The notes beneath the pieces are model-generated. The model had not been told where the DNA came from, searched no databases, and saw only the letters and a list, made by a program, of their open reading frames with translations. Positions 46,156 to 55,553 of a stretch of DNA of 64,000 bases are shown one piece after another (position 1 is the stretch's first letter; each line of letters starts with the position of its first letter). The DNA is from Chitinophagaceae bacterium (GTDB lineage Bacteria > Bacteroidota > Bacteroidia > Chitinophagales > Chitinophagaceae), in assembly GCA_947504605.1 (NCBI GenBank), contig CANNJE010000003.1, positions 1 through 64,000 on the forward strand. The letters are read 5' to 3'. The position numbers and the translations under genes were made by a program.

Positions 46156-48069
46156 TCAAAGATTACGTTTCATTTTGTAATGATTGGTTGCTGTCTGTAA
46201 AAAGGCTTTAGTTTCTAAAATGATACTGTCTATTGCAGGAGAGAAATGTTGCAAGAGCAGATTGTTTTTTCTAGGGATATCTTTTTTATATTCATAACAG
46301 TAAATTGCTTTCCCCTCAATTGCATTAAATCCCAAAACATAATCATTATTAATCGCCTGATAAACGGCATTGTTTATTTTGGTAAATACTGTTCGGTTTT
46401 TATGAAGGTTCGAGTCCTGCAGGTTTTCTCCATAACTTATAATTGTATCATTAATATTTCCATAGTGTAGCACGGTGTTTAGAATGTCTAGTTGGCTCAC
46501 TCTTTCAGAAATAATTTTACCCTTTTTTATAGATGGGTCATAAATAAATAATGGGATTCTGAAACTTTCCACTTCATCTATTTTGATATTTTCATAATTA
46601 GGTTGAGCCCAATGGTCAGAGCAAAAAATGAAAACAGTGTTCTTGTACCAAGGTTTTGTTGCAGCGTCCGTAAAGAAATTTTCAAGGCAATCATTGTAGT
46701 ATTGCATCGTTTTCATTGGGGCTGATATGTTTGTAGTAGGATATTTTTCTTTGAATGTTTTAGGGATATCATTTGGATAATGAGTAGAAATATTATACTG
46801 TACAGCGAAAAATGGCTCTGTTGTTTCACCCAGTTTGTTTTGCATAAAATTTAATACATATTCATCATGCAACCCCATGCTGTGTTTTTCCATATCACGG
46901 TTGTTAGGAATATCTTTCATGCAATAATATTGTTGAATGCCCAGCCATTTGCAGCATTTAGCAAATCCAAAATCATCATAATTGTCTCCAATAAAAAATG
47001 CAGAACTATAGTTGTTTTTTGCCAAAGCCTTGCCAATGGAAGTTCTGTTGATAGAAGTGAAATTAGAATGGTACAAGGGAATATCTGTAATAGTAGGGAT
47101 TCCGGCAAGTATTGCAGTAATACCCTTATTTGAGTTGTAAGAATAGCTAAAAGCATTTCTGAAGAAAGTACTTTTGGTTACAAGGTTATCCAGAAAAGGC
47201 ATTTTTACTTTATAAGAGCTGCTACTATCAAAAAAATCTAATGGTACACTTTCCATAATAAACAGTACTACATTTTTTGGGGAATCAATAGCATTGTTTT
47301 TTTTGTGAAGAGAAAATAATGATTCCTTTAAATCAGGAGCTAAATAGTTGTTGTCAGGAATGGCGGTTTCATTTCTTCGATAAAGTGAATAGATAAAGCT
47401 GTGAAAAGAGTTTTGTACAAGGGGTAGTTGTACAGCATCCAATTGTGTTAGCGGGTATGAGGGTAATTGTTTTTTATTGCCTGTTAAAAAAAATAGGATT
47501 AAAAAAAGAATAAGTATACTATTGGTCAGTTTGAAAGAGTTGCCTGTTGAAGCTGTTTTTAAAATAGCTGCAATGCTTTTGCTGGTAAGCCAAAATATAA
47601 CTATCCCAAATAGTATAATTGTCAGTATGATCAGATAAACAGTGATTGTTCCATTTTCAAAAGGGTTTCGCAAAACATAGAGTATATCGGCATCAGCCCT
47701 TTGCCGGTGAAAACGGAAATAAAAAATGTCAATAGAATTAAGTAAAATTGCCGTACTGTTGAGGATTGCAAAAAATAAGCAAAGTGTATTGCTGATTATT
47801 TTTTTATGCAGGTATTTTCCTGTAATAAAAACAAAAAACAGCAGCGGTGCATTTATAAGAGAGATACTAAAAAAGTCATATAATAGTGACCATTTTAGTA
47901 TTGGCCAAATATCGGTTGGTTTATGAATAGACCAGCCATTGGAAATATTGTAGTTATAAAAAAAGAAGATACATTTTAAAACGCATCCTAAAATGAGTAG
48001 CTTTAATAAAAATAGCAGCGCAGGCTTTTCTTTCGCAGCAATTATTCTTAGTGATAATAAAAAGTTCAT
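46156..48069 (-). CDS. LTA synthase/phosphoglycerol-transferase-type membrane sulfatase
   Basis: About 637 residues from the ATG at 48069, the start just before the first membrane helix; a longer frame to 48165 overlaps the divergent gene. Five N-terminal membrane helices to about residue 200 precede a periplasmic alkaline-phosphatase-superfamily domain: NVVLFIMESVPLDFF (metal Asp/Glu region), YSYNSNKGITAILAGIPT (region of the nucleophile), and IFCSDHW (SDH metal motif). This is the LtaS/OpgB/EptA-like fold that moves phosphoglycerol or phosphoethanolamine from phospholipid to an acceptor. The nucleophile is not certain (Thr of NKGIT or a nearby Ser). Confidence 0.85.
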   Translation of the reverse strand: MNFLLSLRIIAAKEKPALLFLLKLLILGCVLKCIFFFYNYNISNGWSIHKPTDIWPILKWSLLYDFFSISLINAPLLFFVFITGKYLHKKIISNTLCLFFAILNSTAILLNSIDIFYFRFHRQRADADILYVLRNPFENGTITVYLIILTIILFGIVIFWLTSKSIAAILKTASTGNSFKLTNSILILFLILFFLTGNKKQLPSYPLTQLDAVQLPLVQNSFHSFIYSLYRRNETAIPDNNYLAPDLKESLFSLHKKNNAIDSPKNVVLFIMESVPLDFFDSSSSYKVKMPFLDNLVTKSTFFRNAFSYSYNSNKGITAILAGIPTITDIPLYHSNFTSINRTSIGKALAKNNYSSAFFIGDNYDDFGFAKCCKWLGIQQYYCMKDIPNNRDMEKHSMGLHDEYVLNFMQNKLGETTEPFFAVQYNISTHYPNDIPKTFKEKYPTTNISAPMKTMQYYNDCLENFFTDAATKPWYKNTVFIFCSDHWAQPNYENIKIDEVESFRIPLFIYDPSIKKGKIISERVSQLDILNTVLHYGNINDTIISYGENLQDSNLHKNRTVFTKINNAVYQAINNDYVLGFNAIEGKAIYCYEYKKDIPRKNNLLLQHFSPAIDSIILETKAFLQTATNHYKMKRNL

Positions 48070-48076
48070 CTTATAA

Positions 48077-48877
48077 ATGAAGAAAAATAAATTTCTTTTA
48101 AACAAATATACGCTGTCGGCGATCATTCTGCTACTATGCCTGGCTTTGGATATTTTTTTGCACAAGGGAATTACCAGAGTTTTGCTACCCGATTCTTTTA
48201 CAAATAAACGTATCCCTCAAAATTATTTGCCCTGCGATCGGCCATTGAAGGTTAATAGTAAAGAATGGATAAAAGCGGTGAATACGCTTTCCAGGATAGA
48301 AAAAATACCTTCAGAGACAGCCGGCATTGAGATGGATGTATATTTTGATACAATTAAAAATACCTTTCAGGTTTATCATGACTCTGCCTTTAAAACAGAA
48401 CTGGATATAAATTCTCTAATGGAAGTTTATAAAAACAGAAATTTAAAAGCTTCCATTTGGTTAGACTTTAAGAATTTGTCGGCAAGCAATGAAGGGCAAT
48501 CATTACAATATTTATCTACATTAAGTAAACAATATAATCTGCAGAATAAATTGATTATAGAATCCAGTTCCCCTCAATACCTTCAATCTTTTTGTGATAG
48601 TGGTTTTTTTACCAGTTATTATATTCGTTTTTTTAATCCTTACAGGATAGACGAAAAGGAATTAATTATACAATTGGATACGATAAGTGGCGTACTAAAA
48701 AAATACAAGGTTTCAGCTTTATCGGGTTACTATTTTCAATATCCCGTATTGAAGAAATACTTCCCCCATTACCCTATTCTTACCTGGACAGATAATAGTA
48801 CCATCAGTCTGGTATCAAACTCCTTCAATAAAATTCTAATGAGTGACGACCATGTAAAAGTGGTGCTACATCCCTGA
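48077..48877 (+). CDS. membrane-anchored GDPD/PI-PLC-like TIM-barrel protein, divergent
   Basis: 266 residues: one N-terminal membrane helix (TLSAIILLLCLALDIFL), then a domain that resembles glycerophosphodiester phosphodiesterases. GIEMDVYFD matches the E-x-D metal site, FQVYHDS the following His-Asp, ASIWLDFKN the next strand and ILTWTDNS the last. The early catalytic HRG/HRVNS-type motif appears as LKVNS without the expected His, so activity is uncertain. The start is 7 bp from that of the divergent phosphoglycerol-transferase-like gene, suggesting a functional link through glycerophosphate head groups. Confidence 0.65.
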   Translation: MKKNKFLLNKYTLSAIILLLCLALDIFLHKGITRVLLPDSFTNKRIPQNYLPCDRPLKVNSKEWIKAVNTLSRIEKIPSETAGIEMDVYFDTIKNTFQVYHDSAFKTELDINSLMEVYKNRNLKASIWLDFKNLSASNEGQSLQYLSTLSKQYNLQNKLIIESSSPQYLQSFCDSGFFTSYYIRFFNPYRIDEKELIIQLDTISGVLKKYKVSALSGYYFQYPVLKKYFPHYPILTWTDNSTISLVSNSFNKILMSDDHVKVVLHP

Positions 48878-48964
48878 TTTTATTCTGATTCATAATATGA
48901 TTTTTTGAAATGATAATTTGGAGAAGGCTTTGCCTGTTTAAATAGTATATCAAACAGTACTTAA

Positions 48965-49334
48965 ATGAATACAAAATTTTATTAATCGCAGTTATAATAG
49001 GATTTGCAATGCAATCCTGTTCTCAACGGATATACATACCCCGGCGGAGATAACTTATTATTCTAACAAAAGAGGGTAAGACCTTTATAAAAGATTCAGA
49101 AAACAATTACTTATTACCAATAGGCTATTCGGATATTGTTTATGACGGCAAAAATGAATTTTTCCTTACGAAAAAAATAATTTTCGTGGTTATTATTATA
49201 CCGACCGCAGATTGATGGCGCCAAAATACACTGATATAAAAGTGGTGCCCGGATCAGGCTATTTAATAGTTAAAACATTTGGCGGTAAGCTTTGATATAT
49301 CACTTCAAATGGTAAAGAATATTTTGTAGAGTAA
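48965..49334 (+). pseudogene. decayed WG-repeat-like lipoprotein gene
   Basis: No intact ORF, but joining frames recovers a coherent small protein: MNTK, then a lipoprotein signal (ILLIAVIIGFAMQSCSQRIY), then ITYYSNKRG, KTFIKDSENNYLLPIGYSD, IVYDGKNEFFLTKKN, FRGYYYTDRRLMAPKYTDI, KVVPGSGYLIVKTFGGKL and YITSNGKEYFVE before a stop. The Y-D-I ... G ... P-K-Y-T-D-I pattern resembles WG repeats. Frame changes fall at an A run near 48975, near 49076, at an A run at 49171-49177, and there is a stop at about 49293. This explains the 587-bp gap between neighbouring genes. Assembly errors at homopolymers are the alternative. Confidence 0.6.
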
Positions 49335-49464
49335 AATTTAGAAAGCACTAAAACTGCCAGTTTGAAAACAAATTTTGTTTTAAACCGGCTTTTGTTTTTC
49401 CGATAACAATATTATACTAACTTCGGTTTTTAAAAATAGTTGTTTAACTAACTAATTTTTTGCC

Positions 49465-51846
49465 ATGTCAAAGAGAACTATAAAAAAAGTTGCCGTTTTA
49501 GGTAGTGGAGTAATGGGTAGTCGCATCGCCTGTCATTTTGCAGGAATAGGATTACAAGTATTATTACTTGATATAGCGCCCAAAGATCTTGCGGCAGATG
49601 CAAAGCCTGCAGAAAAAAATAAAATCGTAAATGATGCTTTAGCTGCAGCAATAAAATCCAATCCCTCACCGGTTTATCATAAAGAGGTTATTAAGAAAAT
49701 TACCACCGGCAACTTTACAGATAATATGAAGGATATTGCCAACGCAGACTGGATCATTGAAGTGGTGGTAGAAAGACTGGATATCAAACAATCTGTTTTT
49801 ACAGAAGTGGAAAAATTTCGTAAGCCCGGAACCTTAATCACATCAAATACTTCGGGTATTCCCATTCATATGATGGCAGAAGGAAGAACGGAGGATTTTA
49901 AAAAACACTTTTGCGGCACTCACTTCTTTAATCCACCAAGGTATTTGCGCTTGCTGGAAATTATACCAACGCCCCATACCGATCCAGAAGTAATAGATTT
50001 TTTAATGAACTATGGCGATTTGTATTTAGGGAAAACTACTGTATTGGCAAAAGATACACCTGCATTTATAGCCAACCGTATTGGCGTATTTGGTATGATG
50101 GCCATTATGAATACCATGGAAAAACTTCAGTTAAGCATAGATGAAATTGATGCTTTAACAGGCCCGGTTATAGGCCGGCCAAAATCTGCAACCTTCAGAA
50201 CTGCGGATGTGGTAGGGATAGATACCCTAGTAAAAGTGGCAAAGGGTGTTTATGAAAATTGTCCAAATGATGAAGCCAAAGCACTGTTTAATATTCCAGC
50301 TTGGTTAAATAAAATAATTGAAAACAACTGGCTGGGTGATAAGACCAGCCAGGGATTTTTTAAAAAAGTTAAAGGAGCAGATGGTGCTAAAGATATACAG
50401 GTGCTCAACCTGCAAACAATGGAATATGAGCCTCGTAAAAAACCAAAATTTGCAACATTAGAAACAGCAAAACCCATAGAAGATCTTCATTCAAGATTAA
50501 AGGTATTGGTGGCTGGTACAGATAAAGCAGGTGAATTTTACCGCCAGTTTCATTATGCCTTATTCTCTTATATCTCTCACCGTATTCCCGAAATTAGTGA
50601 TGAAGTATACAGAGTTGATGATGCAATGATGGCTGGTTTTGGATGGGAAATCGGCGCATTTGAAAGTTGGGATACCATTGGTGTGGCTAAAACAGCAGAA
50701 GCAATGAAAGCTGCCGGATATACGGTTGCCGGATGGGTAGACGAAATGATAGCATCGGGTGTTAAATCTTTTTATAAAGTAGAAAATGGCAAACGTTTAT
50801 ACTATGACGTTGTTAGTAAGACCTATAAAGCAATGCCTGGAGGGGAAGCTTTCATAGTAATGAAAAATTTTGCCAATGAAACCGTTTGGAAAAACAGCGC
50901 CTGCAGAACCTATCATTTAGGGGAGGATGTGTTGGGATTGGAATGGTATACAAAAATGGGGAGCATTGGAGGTGAAGTGCTGGAAGGAATACAAAAATCA
51001 ATTTCACTTGCAGAGGATAAATACAAAGGGTTGGTTATTGCTAATGAGGGAACCAATTTTAGTGCGGGGGCCAATGTGGGGATGATTTTTATGCTCGCCA
51101 TTGAGCAGGATTATGATGAGATTGATATGGCAATCAGAATGTTTCAGAATACAATGATGCGGGTTCGTTATTCTTCTATACCTGTTGTGTTGGCGCCTCA
51201 TGGCCTAGCATTGGGCGGAGGTTGTGAAATATGTTTGCATGCCGATAAGGTAGTGGCTTCTGCAGAAACATATACCGGACTTGTAGAAGTGGGCATTGGT
51301 GTTATACCCGGAGGTGGTGGTACCAAAGAATTTGTATTGCGGGCATCGGATGAATTGCATAACGGAGAACCGGAAACGATTACGTTGCAAAACCGGTTCT
51401 TAACCATTGCTACAGCTAAAGTAGCCACTTCTGCACACGAGGCGTTTGAACTGGGAATCTACCGCAAAGGAATAGATGCTATCTGTTTAAATCCGGGTCG
51501 TAGGATTGCAGAAGCTAAACAGGCAGTAATCAATATGTATGAAGATGGTTATGTAATGCCTGTACAACGGAATGATATTAAAGTATTGGGCCGTTCGGCA
51601 TTAGGTGCCATGCATGCAGGTATTAACGGAATGTGGCGTGGTAATTATGCAACAGATCATGATGTAACTGTGGCAAAAAAATTGGCTTATGTTATGTGCG
51701 GCGGTGATTTAAGTGAGCAAACCCTCGTAAGTGAGCAATACTTGCTCGACCTTGAAAGAGATGCATTTTTGAGTCTTACGGCAGAGAAGAAAACGCTGGA
51801 AAGAATTCAGAGTATTTTAAAATCAGGGAAACCATTGAGAAATTAA
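49465..51846 (+). CDS. FadN-type 3-hydroxyacyl-CoA dehydrogenase/enoyl-CoA hydratase
   Basis: 793-residue beta-oxidation protein. The N-terminal NAD-binding domain (KKVAVLGSGVMGSRIACHFAGIG) and 3HCDH C-terminal domains come first (FCGTHFFNPPRYLRLLEIIPT, DTPAFIANRIG), the crotonase domain last (LALGGGCEICLHADKVV with the oxyanion loop, GLVEVGIGVIPGGGGTKEF). This order is that of B. subtilis FadN, the reverse of E. coli FadB. No thiolase or acyl-CoA dehydrogenase gene is adjacent, unlike in many relatives, so its partners must be elsewhere. Confidence 0.93.
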   Translation: MSKRTIKKVAVLGSGVMGSRIACHFAGIGLQVLLLDIAPKDLAADAKPAEKNKIVNDALAAAIKSNPSPVYHKEVIKKITTGNFTDNMKDIANADWIIEVVVERLDIKQSVFTEVEKFRKPGTLITSNTSGIPIHMMAEGRTEDFKKHFCGTHFFNPPRYLRLLEIIPTPHTDPEVIDFLMNYGDLYLGKTTVLAKDTPAFIANRIGVFGMMAIMNTMEKLQLSIDEIDALTGPVIGRPKSATFRTADVVGIDTLVKVAKGVYENCPNDEAKALFNIPAWLNKIIENNWLGDKTSQGFFKKVKGADGAKDIQVLNLQTMEYEPRKKPKFATLETAKPIEDLHSRLKVLVAGTDKAGEFYRQFHYALFSYISHRIPEISDEVYRVDDAMMAGFGWEIGAFESWDTIGVAKTAEAMKAAGYTVAGWVDEMIASGVKSFYKVENGKRLYYDVVSKTYKAMPGGEAFIVMKNFANETVWKNSACRTYHLGEDVLGLEWYTKMGSIGGEVLEGIQKSISLAEDKYKGLVIANEGTNFSAGANVGMIFMLAIEQDYDEIDMAIRMFQNTMMRVRYSSIPVVLAPHGLALGGGCEICLHADKVVASAETYTGLVEVGIGVIPGGGGTKEFVLRASDELHNGEPETITLQNRFLTIATAKVATSAHEAFELGIYRKGIDAICLNPGRRIAEAKQAVINMYEDGYVMPVQRNDIKVLGRSALGAMHAGINGMWRGNYATDHDVTVAKKLAYVMCGGDLSEQTLVSEQYLLDLERDAFLSLTAEKKTLERIQSILKSGKPLRN

Positions 51847-51864
51847 TTACAACCCATTTGCTGA

Positions 51865-51907
51865 TATAATAAAAATGCTGTTTTTTAAAAACAGCATTTT
51901 TATTATA
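51865..51907. terminator. bidirectional terminator between fadN-like and LURP-one-like genes
   Basis: TATAATAAAAATGCTGTTTTT (from 51865) pairs with its complement ending at 51907, giving a very long A/T-flanked GCTG/CAGC stem with T runs on both strands between convergent genes. Confidence 0.85.
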
Positions 51908-51922
51908 TATAATTTGAAAAAA

Positions 51923-52537
51923 TTATCCTCTTCTTCTTTCCAATAGAGCCATCATCATTAATCCCAACTGTATGCGTTGTTCTTCTCCTGCTTCAAAAGC
52001 AGCATCCTGCGTTAATTTAAATTTACGCCCAAAAAAAGAAGGTTGTTTAGTAAAAGTGGCTACTAATGTGCCATCAGGTCTTTTTACAGTATAACTTGGG
52101 TTGAAAAGATAACCGGTAAAAATTCCGAGAACAGGAATTTCGCTTAATACAGCATCCATCACTTTTACCCAAGCATTTTTTTCATTTATTACAAGATCCT
52201 GTTGGTCCCTTTCGTCATACAATTCATAAGAAGCTTTCCATATAGAACGCCAGCCTTTTCGTGCAAGTCTGCCTACGTTCTCGCCTGATGCATTGGTAAA
52301 AGAATAAGTAGTATTAAAGTCTAGCCACTTGTTAGCCCTGATATCAAATAGTATTTCGGAACGGGTTTCATCAGAAAAAACTTCTACGTGCTCTTTAAAT
52401 TTAAAAAGTTTTTGTTTAACAAAAGCCTTGGTAATACCAGTTGCATCTTTGGCAATAAAATCATTGTGAATGGTGCCAATTTTAAAACTGAAATCGTACG
52501 GATAAAAGACATTGTCCAGATAATTGCTGTTTTGCAT
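51923..52537 (-). CDS. LURP-one-related/scramblase-like protein
   Basis: 204 residues without signal or membrane helices. The sequence alternates short beta-strand segments (FSFKIGTIHNDFIAKDATG, AFVKQKLFKFKEHVEVFSDE, EILFDIRANKWLDFNTTYSF) and ends with a helical stretch (FEAGEEQRIQLGLMMMALLERRRG). This matches the tubby-like beta-barrel of LURP-one-related/phospholipid-scramblase-like proteins, whose bacterial role is unknown. Assignment is by fold-like pattern only. Confidence 0.6.
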   Translation of the reverse strand: MQNSNYLDNVFYPYDFSFKIGTIHNDFIAKDATGITKAFVKQKLFKFKEHVEVFSDETRSEILFDIRANKWLDFNTTYSFTNASGENVGRLARKGWRSIWKASYELYDERDQQDLVINEKNAWVKVMDAVLSEIPVLGIFTGYLFNPSYTVKRPDGTLVATFTKQPSFFGRKFKLTQDAAFEAGEEQRIQLGLMMMALLERRRG

Positions 52538-52768
52538 GGATTATTGGTTTTAGTTGAAAATATATTTGGGGCAAATAAACAAATAAGTTGCTAATGAATC
52601 ACACTTGGGATAAAATAAATTTCCTTTTAACATAAAAATAATGCGGGCCGCTATTGTATGAGTCTGAATTACATAATAAACCGCAATCATTCTGATACCA
52701 TTTATAATTTATTTTTTTTCAAGCAGCATAATTTCTGCTACCTTGAAGCATTATTATAATATGAAACA

Positions 52769-53656
52769 ATGGCTATACTAAGCGTAGAAAATCTTTCAAA
52801 AAATTACGGAGCTATAAAGGCCCTAAAGGGAATTAGTTTTTCCGTACCTGCAGGCAGTGTTTTTGGTATTTTAGGCCCCAATGGAAGTGGTAAAACTACT
52901 TTGCTGGGTATTGTGATGAGCGTACTAAAAGCCTCTGGTGGCGGGTATAAACTTTTTGATGAAGAACCCAATGATGCTCACCGCAAAAAAATTGGCACTT
53001 TGCTTGAGACGCCTAATTTTTATCATTATCTGAGTGCTGTGCAAAATTTAAATATTACTGCGGCCATCAAAGGAAGGGGCGAGGATGATATAGACCGTGT
53101 GCTGGAAGTGGTAAATCTTACACAAAGAAAAAACTCTCCTTTTAGTTCTTATTCACTAGGTATGAAGCAGCGCCTTGCTATAGGAGCCGCGTTGCTGGGA
53201 AATCCGGATGTACTTGTTTTTGATGAGCCTACTAATGGATTAGATCCGGTTGGTATTGCAGAAATTCGTTCGCTGATTAAAAAATTATCACAACAGGGTA
53301 AGACTATCATAATGGCCAGTCACCTGTTGGACGAGGTAGAGAAAGTTTGTACGCATGTGGCCATTCTAAAACAGGGGGATCTCAAAGCTTCCGGAAATGT
53401 AAACGAAATATTTGTACATGAAGACATTGTTGAACTGGCAGCAGAAAATATAGATCAACTGGATACTGTTTTAAATGAGATGCAAGGGTATACTAAAAAG
53501 ACAAAAGATGATGGAACCATTCAGCTATATTATCCTCAGGGGCAGGTGAAACTGGATGCTATTAATTCTTTTTGTTTTAACAAAGGCCTTACTTTAAATC
53601 ATCTTCATATGAAAAAGAAAAGTCTGGAAAGTAAATTTTTCGAACTTACCAACTAA
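52769..53656 (+). CDS. ABC transporter ATP-binding protein
   Basis: 295 residues. Walker A GPNGSGKTT at about residues 36-44, signature YSLGMKQRL, Walker B VLVFDEPTNGLDP and the switch His in IMASHLLDEVEKV. The C-terminal 80 residues are the accessory region usual in ABC-2 exporters. It pairs with the permease gene 29 bp downstream, an ABC-2-type exporter of unknown substrate. Confidence 0.95.
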   Translation: MAILSVENLSKNYGAIKALKGISFSVPAGSVFGILGPNGSGKTTLLGIVMSVLKASGGGYKLFDEEPNDAHRKKIGTLLETPNFYHYLSAVQNLNITAAIKGRGEDDIDRVLEVVNLTQRKNSPFSSYSLGMKQRLAIGAALLGNPDVLVFDEPTNGLDPVGIAEIRSLIKKLSQQGKTIIMASHLLDEVEKVCTHVAILKQGDLKASGNVNEIFVHEDIVELAAENIDQLDTVLNEMQGYTKKTKDDGTIQLYYPQGQVKLDAINSFCFNKGLTLNHLHMKKKSLESKFFELTN

Positions 53657-53685
53657 ACATTACCACCATCCCGAAAATATTAAAT

Positions 53686-54510
53686 ATGCGATCTTTATTA
53701 AAAATAGAATGGCTTAAAATAAAACACTACGGTGCATTTAAAATACTTAGTATATTTTTTATTGTGGGCGTAGTGCTCACCAACTATATTGTTTTTAGTG
53801 TAAACAAAAATATAATTGGCAACATCAATACAGCCGGATTAGTATCATCATTTAATCCTTACAGTTTCAGCAATACATGGCAAACGACCAGTTATGCTAC
53901 GGGATTTTTATTGATTCTACCGGCATTGCTGATTATCATTTTAATAACCAATGAATTTAGTTTTAGAACAAGCAGGCAAAATATTATTGATGGCTGGAGC
54001 AGGCAGGAATTTATAGAAGTGAAAATGGCAATGGCTTTAATTATTTCTGTATTGTGCACTTTGCTTGTGTTAATCACAGCTTCGGTTTTTGCGTTGTTTT
54101 CTGGAACAGATTTCTCTCTCAATGGATTTGATCATGTGGGATATTTTTTCCTGAAATCTTTTTCTTACAATATGGTTGCTGTATTGGTTTCTGTTCTTAT
54201 TAGACGCACCGGATTTGCTATTGGCCTTTATTTTATTTATTTGGGTGCAGAGAATATTATCTCTCAATTACTGGATGTATGGAGTATGAAATTAAGGTCC
54301 GATCATGGTATTGACCTTGGAAGCATGGGCGATTATCTTCCTATGAATGCTTCTGATGGGCTACTTACATTTCCGGATAATCCATTAAAGTCTATGGCTA
54401 AGTCTGCTTTACCTACCGATTACTATTGGGTGGTAATAGGATTTGTTATCATCTATCTGTTCTTTTTTATCTGGTTTAGCAGAAGAAGATTTATGAAGTC
54501 GGATTTGTAA
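53686..54510 (+). CDS. ABC-2-type transporter permease
   Basis: 274 residues with six predicted membrane helices (for example ILSIFFIVGVVLTNYIVF, LLILPALLIIILITNEF, VVIGFVIIYLFFFIWF). NEFSFRTSRQNIIDGWSRQEFI is the typical ABC-2 cytoplasmic loop. It is translated after the ATPase gene in the same unit. Its last 20 bp overlap the 3' end of the convergent epimerase gene. Confidence 0.9.
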   Translation: MRSLLKIEWLKIKHYGAFKILSIFFIVGVVLTNYIVFSVNKNIIGNINTAGLVSSFNPYSFSNTWQTTSYATGFLLILPALLIIILITNEFSFRTSRQNIIDGWSRQEFIEVKMAMALIISVLCTLLVLITASVFALFSGTDFSLNGFDHVGYFFLKSFSYNMVAVLVSVLIRRTGFAIGLYFIYLGAENIISQLLDVWSMKLRSDHGIDLGSMGDYLPMNASDGLLTFPDNPLKSMAKSALPTDYYWVVIGFVIIYLFFFIWFSRRRFMKSDL

Positions 54511-55441
54511 CAGGAAGTTGTTTTTCACAAAGCTCATTTAAAGCAGCATCAATGCTGGGATATAAATAGGTAAATCCTTCTTGTTTTATTTTAGAACAAC
54601 TTACTGTAGTGCTTTTTAACACTTCAATACTTCTGGTTCCCATCATCATTTTTAATATAAAAACCGGAACATGTATGGGAATATAAAAAGCACTTCTCAT
54701 TTTTCTAGCCAGCTTTAGTGTAAGTTCTTTATTCGTTACTGGCGATGGTGCCACAGCATTATAGCTGCCTTGCAAAGCCTGGTTTTCTATTGCGTATAAA
54801 AACATTCTGCACAGGTCTTCTATATGTATCCAGCTAACGATTTGTTTTCCGTTTCCTAAAATGCCGGCTACACCCATCTGTATTGGTTTTTTAAATTCTG
54901 CCAGTGCACCGCCATCATTACTTAATACAATACCGGTTCTTAATTTACAAACCCTGATGCCTAATGCAGCAGCAGGATCAATACTATCTTCCCATAATTG
55001 GCAGGTGCGCCCAAGGAAACTGTCATCGGCAGGATCCTGTTCGGTAAATGCAAATCCTTCCTGGTTGTCTGCACCATACCATCCAATGGCCGAAGAACTC
55101 ACAATGGCTTTTACTGTATGAGGATTTTCCTTTAGGCTATTCACTATTAATTTACTGCTCTGCGTTCTGCTTTCTTCAATTTCTTTTTTATAGGCTTCTG
55201 TCCATTTTTTATCAACAACGCCTGCTCCTGCCAGGTGAATGATGTAATCGGCAGCTTTTAAAGCAGCCAGATCCATCGTTTGTTTTTTTACATCCCATAA
55301 AGCGTATTGTAAAGCAGGATTACAATTAGAGATAGGAATAGCTCTTGTAAGTACAATTACTTTATATCCTTTTGATAATAAATATTTGCTCAAAGCTTTT
55401 CCAACAAGGCCGGTTCCGCCAGTAATTAAAATGGTTTGCAT
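54491..55441 (-). CDS. TIGR01777-family NAD(P)-binding epimerase
   Basis: 316 residues from the ATG at 55441 (a longer frame to 55483 lacks support). An extended SDR: ILITGGTGLVGKALSKYLLSKG is the nucleotide-binding motif, ADYIIHLAGAGVVDKKW and SSAIGWYGA follow, and the C-terminal DUF1731-like segment runs from about residue 245. Cytoplasmic; homologues are called sugar-nucleotide epimerase or cell-division inhibitor SulA-like, but the substrate is unknown. Confidence 0.93.
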   Translation of the reverse strand: MQTILITGGTGLVGKALSKYLLSKGYKVIVLTRAIPISNCNPALQYALWDVKKQTMDLAALKAADYIIHLAGAGVVDKKWTEAYKKEIEESRTQSSKLIVNSLKENPHTVKAIVSSSAIGWYGADNQEGFAFTEQDPADDSFLGRTCQLWEDSIDPAAALGIRVCKLRTGIVLSNDGGALAEFKKPIQMGVAGILGNGKQIVSWIHIEDLCRMFLYAIENQALQGSYNAVAPSPVTNKELTLKLARKMRSAFYIPIHVPVFILKMMMGTRSIEVLKSTTVSCSKIKQEGFTYLYPSIDAALNELCEKQLPVTNPTS

Positions 55442-55553
55442 GATATAAATGTATCTATAATGATGGATTGCTAAATGAAACAACCCTTTTTTAACTAATT
55501 AATACTAATGTGCAACTAAATTTCTACGTAAATTTATCCAAATGTATTAGCGC

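Noticed and set aside
46407..46417. GGTTCGAGTCC resembles a tRNA T-arm
   Set aside because: It lies inside the membrane sulfatase gene and no acceptor stem, D-arm or anticodon arm can be built around it.
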